From Saprospiraceae bacterium (GTDB lineage Bacteria > Bacteroidota > Bacteroidia > Chitinophagales > Saprospiraceae), in assembly GCA_025455635.1 (NCBI GenBank), contig JALOMF010000182.1, forward strand, positions 1 to 7,790: 7,790 nt of DNA, read 5' to 3'. Position 1 is the first letter of the stretch, and every line of letters starts with the position of its first letter. The position numbers and the translations under genes are program-made. Below, piece after piece: positions 4,835 to 7,790 of the stretch. Below the pieces are notes generated by a model. The model did not search any database. It had not been told where the DNA came from and was given only the letters and a program-made list of their open reading frames with translations.

Positions 4835-7790
4835 AGCATTCCCTGCTGTGCCTTGCCCTGCTGCTGACCAGCCTGCTGGCAGCCCAGCCCTACCGTTTCA
4901 CGCAATACACCGTGGGGGATGGGCTGCCACAGTCGCAGGTCTATGCCGTGCTGCAAGATAGCAGGGGCTACCTCTGGCTCGGCACGCAGGGTGGCGGCTT
5001 GGCCAAGTTTGATGGCCGCAGCTTCCGCAACTACTCCACAAAAGACCGCCTGCGTGGCAATTACGTGAACGCCCTTGCCGAAGACCCACAGGGTATGCTC
5101 TGGATTGGCACCGACCGGGGCCTTTGCCGCTTCAATGGCCGCAAATTTGGTTTTGACGAGCTGAAACACGGGCAGGACATCGCCGTCAATTCCCTCGCAT
5201 TCCGGCAGTCGAACGACTCAACAATCCTTTTTATCGCTTCGCAAAACGGGGCTTACAGCTTTGTTACAAGCCCCCAAACTGGTTGTAAAAGCTGTAACAG
5301 CAAGCATATCTTAAATCGCCCACGTCAGCTTGAGGCAGCGGACGTGCAGCCCTTCGGCAGGCTTACCGCCACATTTTGCGACAGCAAAAACCAAGTCTGG
5401 ATGGGTGGCGACGATGGCCTTTTCAAACTCGAAAACGGCCAGTGGCAAACCATCCAGCGCCGCAAAGCTGAGGTCATGGCCATCGCCGAGACCACGGACG
5501 GGCGCATCCTTGCTGGCATTTTCAACAGCGGCATCCTCATCTTGGAGGGCAAAAAACGCAGCTACCTCAACACCCAGAACGGTCTCCCCAGCAACAAGGT
5601 GCAGTGCCTCTGGCGCAACCCGCACGACGGCAAAATCTGGATTGGGCTGCAAGATGCGGGCATCTGCATCTGGGACGCCACCACGGGCCGGGTCGAGCGA
5701 ATCACCGAAGACCAAGGGCTTTGCAGCCGCAATATCCGCAGCATTGTCGGGGATAAATCGGGGAAGGTGGTCTGGCTCGGCACCTCTGGCGGCGGGGTGT
5801 GCAAGTACAGCACGCAGCGCTTCGAGCATTTCGACATGGGCGATGGGCTGCGGAGCAATTTCGTGTATGCCGTTTGCGAAGCGAAAAACAACCGGGGCCG
5901 ATGGTTCTCCGCTGGCGACCGTGGCATCAGCTACTGGGGGCCTGCCAGCGACTCGTCGCAGGCGACCGTTTTCCGTCACTTCGACGGCTCCAACGGCTTC
6001 TACAACGTCAAGTGCCGGGCGCTCCACCGTGATTTCAACGACCGCATCTGGGTGGGTACCGAGGGCATGGGGCTCGCCGTCCTCGACGAGCAGGCGGGCG
6101 GGGCTTTCCAGTTTTTTTACAAACGAAACGGCCTCGCCGGAAACTGGATTCGGGACATTGTGCAAGACCCCACGGGCGCTATCTGGGTGGCCACGACCGA
6201 CGGCGGCGTCTCCAAAATGACCTTCGCTGGCGGCAGTTTGGCCACGCCCAAGTTCCGCAATTTCGGCCTCGCCGACGGGCTGCACGACCTCACGGTTCAT
6301 GCGTTGCACGTGGACAAAAAAGGGCGTGTTTGGTTCGCTTCGCAAACGGGCGAGGTGGGTTTTATTGAAAATGAAAAACTGAGCCTGCTGGGACTTGGAG
6401 ACGGCTTGCCCGGTAGCACCGCCCGTTGCCTCACCGAGGACGAGCACGGGCATCTCTGGGTCGGCACTGCGGGCGGCGGCATTGCCTTTGCGGATATTTA
6501 TAAAAGCAAATCATTGAAGTTCAAGCAGTTGGGCTTGACGGATACACTGGCCTCCGCCAATGTCTATCTGCTCCATGCCGACAAAGCCGGGCTGCTCTGG
6601 GTCGGTTCTGAGCGGGGCGTTGACCGCATCCACTTGGATTCAACGGGGCGTTTTCTGAAGGTAAAATACTTCGGTTTGGCGGAAGGCTTCCTCGGCATGG
6701 AGACCTGTCAGAACGCCGTGACCACTGGCCCCGACCTGTGGTTCGGCACCATGAACGGCCTGATGCACTACCTGCCCGCCACCGATAATTCGCTGGGCGG
6801 AGCACCCCTGCCCGTGCTCACGGGCGTCCGGCTGTTTTACGAGCCGCTGGAAAGCTCGCCGATGTCTCGCTGGTCGGACATAAAAGGTGGGCTGGTGGAC
6901 GGCGCCGTTTTTCCCCACCACCAAAACCACCTCGGCTTCGAGTTTTTCGCCACCGACTTCCTGAACCAAGAACGGGTCATGTACTCGTGGCAGCTTGTGG
7001 GGCAAGAGGCCGATTGGTCGCCGTTTTCAACCCGCACGGAGGTCAGTTACGCCAACCTGCCCCCCAACGACTACCGTTTCCAACTCCGGGCAAGGAACGA
7101 GGACGGCATCATCAGCCAACCAACGGTGGTGTCGTTCAGCATCAAGCCGCCTTTTTGGCAAACTTGGTGGTTCAGGCTGTCGGCGCTTGGGGGCTTTTTG
7201 TTGCTGGTTTTGGGGGTGTTTAAATGGCGGGTAAATCAAGTAAAACAAAAGGCTGCGCTGGAAAAAGAACAGCTGGAACTGCAAAACCGCTTACTCACCT
7301 TGGAGCAAAAATCGAGGCAGTTGCAGATGAACCCGCACTTCATTTTCAATGCGCTGAACGGTATCCAGGGCCTTGTGTCCAGCGGCAACATGGACTCGGC
7401 CAGGCAGCACATCCTCAAGTTCGGGCGGCTGATGCGGGCCGTGCTGGACAACAGCCGCCAGCCGCTCATCCCGCTCGACAAGGAGGTGGAGACGCTCCGC
7501 AATTACCTCGAATTGGAGCAGTTCTGCCGGGAGGGCAAGTTTGATTTCGAGCTGGACACCACGGGCATCGAAAGCCCCGACCTGCAAGTGCCACCGATGT
7601 TGCTCCAGCCCTTCGTGGAGAACGCCATCCTGCACGGCATCGGGCCACTTTCGGGCAAAAAAGGCTTGATTTCGCTCGTTTTCACCGAAAAACAAGACCT
7701 ACTGGAAGTGGCCATCCGGGACAACGGCATCGGCATCGAGCAGTCGCAGGCAAGGAAGACAGGGCAGGAGGCCGAGCGTCAGCTTGTCGG
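4831..7790 (+). CDS. Propeller/Y_Y_Y sensor histidine kinase, LytS type (3' end missing)
   Basis: An uninterrupted frame of 986 codons runs off the window without a stop. Order: signal peptide (1-19, cut near LLAAQ); about 14 repeats of the two-component-regulator propeller type (about 25-650), recognisable by D-x-x-G-x-(I/L)W(I/V/L)GT-x-GGL patterns at roughly 40-residue spacing, fitting two 7-bladed propellers; a Y_Y_Y domain (about 704-769); one membrane helix (783-797); a coiled coil (about 800-832); the LytS-type His_kinase H-box QMNPH836FIFNAL; an N-box FVEN931AILHG; and the first ATP-binding glycine box D964-N-G-I-G968. The later glycine box lies beyond the edge. The periplasmic propellers should sense a ligand and H836 should be autophosphorylated. 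No AraC-type DNA-binding domain is seen up to the window edge, so a separate LytTR-type regulator is expected nearby. The start at 4831 overlaps the barrel stop (ATGA). Confidence 0.93.
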   Translation, partial: MKHSLLCLALLLTSLLAAQPYRFTQYTVGDGLPQSQVYAVLQDSRGYLWLGTQGGGLAKFDGRSFRNYSTKDRLRGNYVNALAEDPQGMLWIGTDRGLCRFNGRKFGFDELKHGQDIAVNSLAFRQSNDSTILFIASQNGAYSFVTSPQTGCKSCNSKHILNRPRQLEAADVQPFGRLTATFCDSKNQVWMGGDDGLFKLENGQWQTIQRRKAEVMAIAETTDGRILAGIFNSGILILEGKKRSYLNTQNGLPSNKVQCLWRNPHDGKIWIGLQDAGICIWDATTGRVERITEDQGLCSRNIRSIVGDKSGKVVWLGTSGGGVCKYSTQRFEHFDMGDGLRSNFVYAVCEAKNNRGRWFSAGDRGISYWGPASDSSQATVFRHFDGSNGFYNVKCRALHRDFNDRIWVGTEGMGLAVLDEQAGGAFQFFYKRNGLAGNWIRDIVQDPTGAIWVATTDGGVSKMTFAGGSLATPKFRNFGLADGLHDLTVHALHVDKKGRVWFASQTGEVGFIENEKLSLLGLGDGLPGSTARCLTEDEHGHLWVGTAGGGIAFADIYKSKSLKFKQLGLTDTLASANVYLLHADKAGLLWVGSERGVDRIHLDSTGRFLKVKYFGLAEGFLGMETCQNAVTTGPDLWFGTMNGLMHYLPATDNSLGGAPLPVLTGVRLFYEPLESSPMSRWSDIKGGLVDGAVFPHHQNHLGFEFFATDFLNQERVMYSWQLVGQEADWSPFSTRTEVSYANLPPNDYRFQLRARNEDGIISQPTVVSFSIKPPFWQTWWFRLSALGGFLLLVLGVFKWRVNQVKQKAALEKEQLELQNRLLTLEQKSRQLQMNPHFIFNALNGIQGLVSSGNMDSARQHILKFGRLMRAVLDNSRQPLIPLDKEVETLRNYLELEQFCREGKFDFELDTTGIESPDLQVPPMLLQPFVENAILHGIGPLSGKKGLISLVFTEKQDLLEVAIRDNGIGIEQSQARKTGQEAERQLV
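5253..5297. repeat. Imperfect inverted repeat inside the kinase coding region
   Basis: The left arm TTACAGCTTTGTTACAA (5253-5269) is nearly the reverse complement of TTGTAAAAGCTGTAA (5283-5297), differing by a 2-nt bulge. Pairing can continue inward by CC/GG around one more bulged G, leaving an 8-nt loop. It falls in a poorly conserved stretch between propeller blades 3 and 4 (residues about 141-156) and encodes an odd G-C-K-S-C segment. It could be a small palindromic element that entered the gene in frame, or an mRNA hairpin. Confidence 0.45.

Noticed and set aside
5330..6220. Plus-strand open frame of 296 codons within the kinase
   Set aside because: It is the +1-shifted shadow of the kinase frame, rich in Ala/Ser/Arg/Thr with no domain pattern. 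The kinase frame shows no frameshift here.
5311..6453. Long open frame of 380 codons on the minus strand
   Set aside because: It is antisense to the propeller domain of the kinase, whose own frame has clear repeats and motifs. The G/C-rich third positions of the kinase leave few stop codons on the opposite strand.

Overview
The window looks like chromosomal DNA from a member of the Bacteroidota, possibly a saprospirian or cytophagian relative. The evidence is the run of short MKK-type lipoprotein signals, start regions without Shine-Dalgarno sites, two TAnnTTTGC-type -7 promoter boxes, and a long periplasmic-propeller/LytS-type sensor kinase. The genus cannot be named from sequence alone. No RNA genes, CRISPR arrays, insertion sequences or attachment sites were seen.

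Left half (1-3878, all minus strand, transcribed right to left): a probable copper-handling export/surface cluster. In transcription order it holds (i) a 125-aa membrane-anchored protein with a C-x9-C-x3-C motif; (ii) a 300-aa outer-membrane beta-barrel whose mature N-terminus carries CDACGC; (iii) an MbnP-family lipoprotein; (iv) a di-heme MauG/MbnH/cytochrome c peroxidase-type lipoprotein; (v) an 80-aa YHS-type lipoprotein with CGM and CxxxC; and (vi) the first 19 codons of a further exported or membrane protein, joined to (v) by an ATGA stop/start overlap and cut by the window edge. In methanotrophs MbnH, a di-heme enzyme, oxidises a Trp of MbnP to kynurenine, which MbnP then uses to bind copper. 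Here the same pair sits without any methanobactin gene in view, beside three other Cys- or metal-motif proteins. That is the most interesting content of the window.

The gaps inside this cluster are structured. A terminator-like hairpin with a U-tract lies just upstream of the peroxidase start, with a second perfect hairpin next to it, and another hairpin plus U-tract lies just upstream of the YHS gene. These suggest attenuation or differential expression within one operon.

Middle (3879-4111): a divergent intergenic region with two TAnnTTTGC boxes arranged as an inverted repeat.

Right half (4112-7790, plus strand): a 240-aa outer-membrane beta-barrel protein overlaps by ATGA a large sensor kinase (at least 986 aa, open at the window edge). 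The kinase has a signal peptide, about 14 two-component-regulator propeller blades, a Y_Y_Y domain, one membrane helix, a coiled coil, a LytS-type His_kinase domain and the start of an HATPase. Its stimulus and response regulator are not visible. A link to the copper cluster is possible only by proximity.
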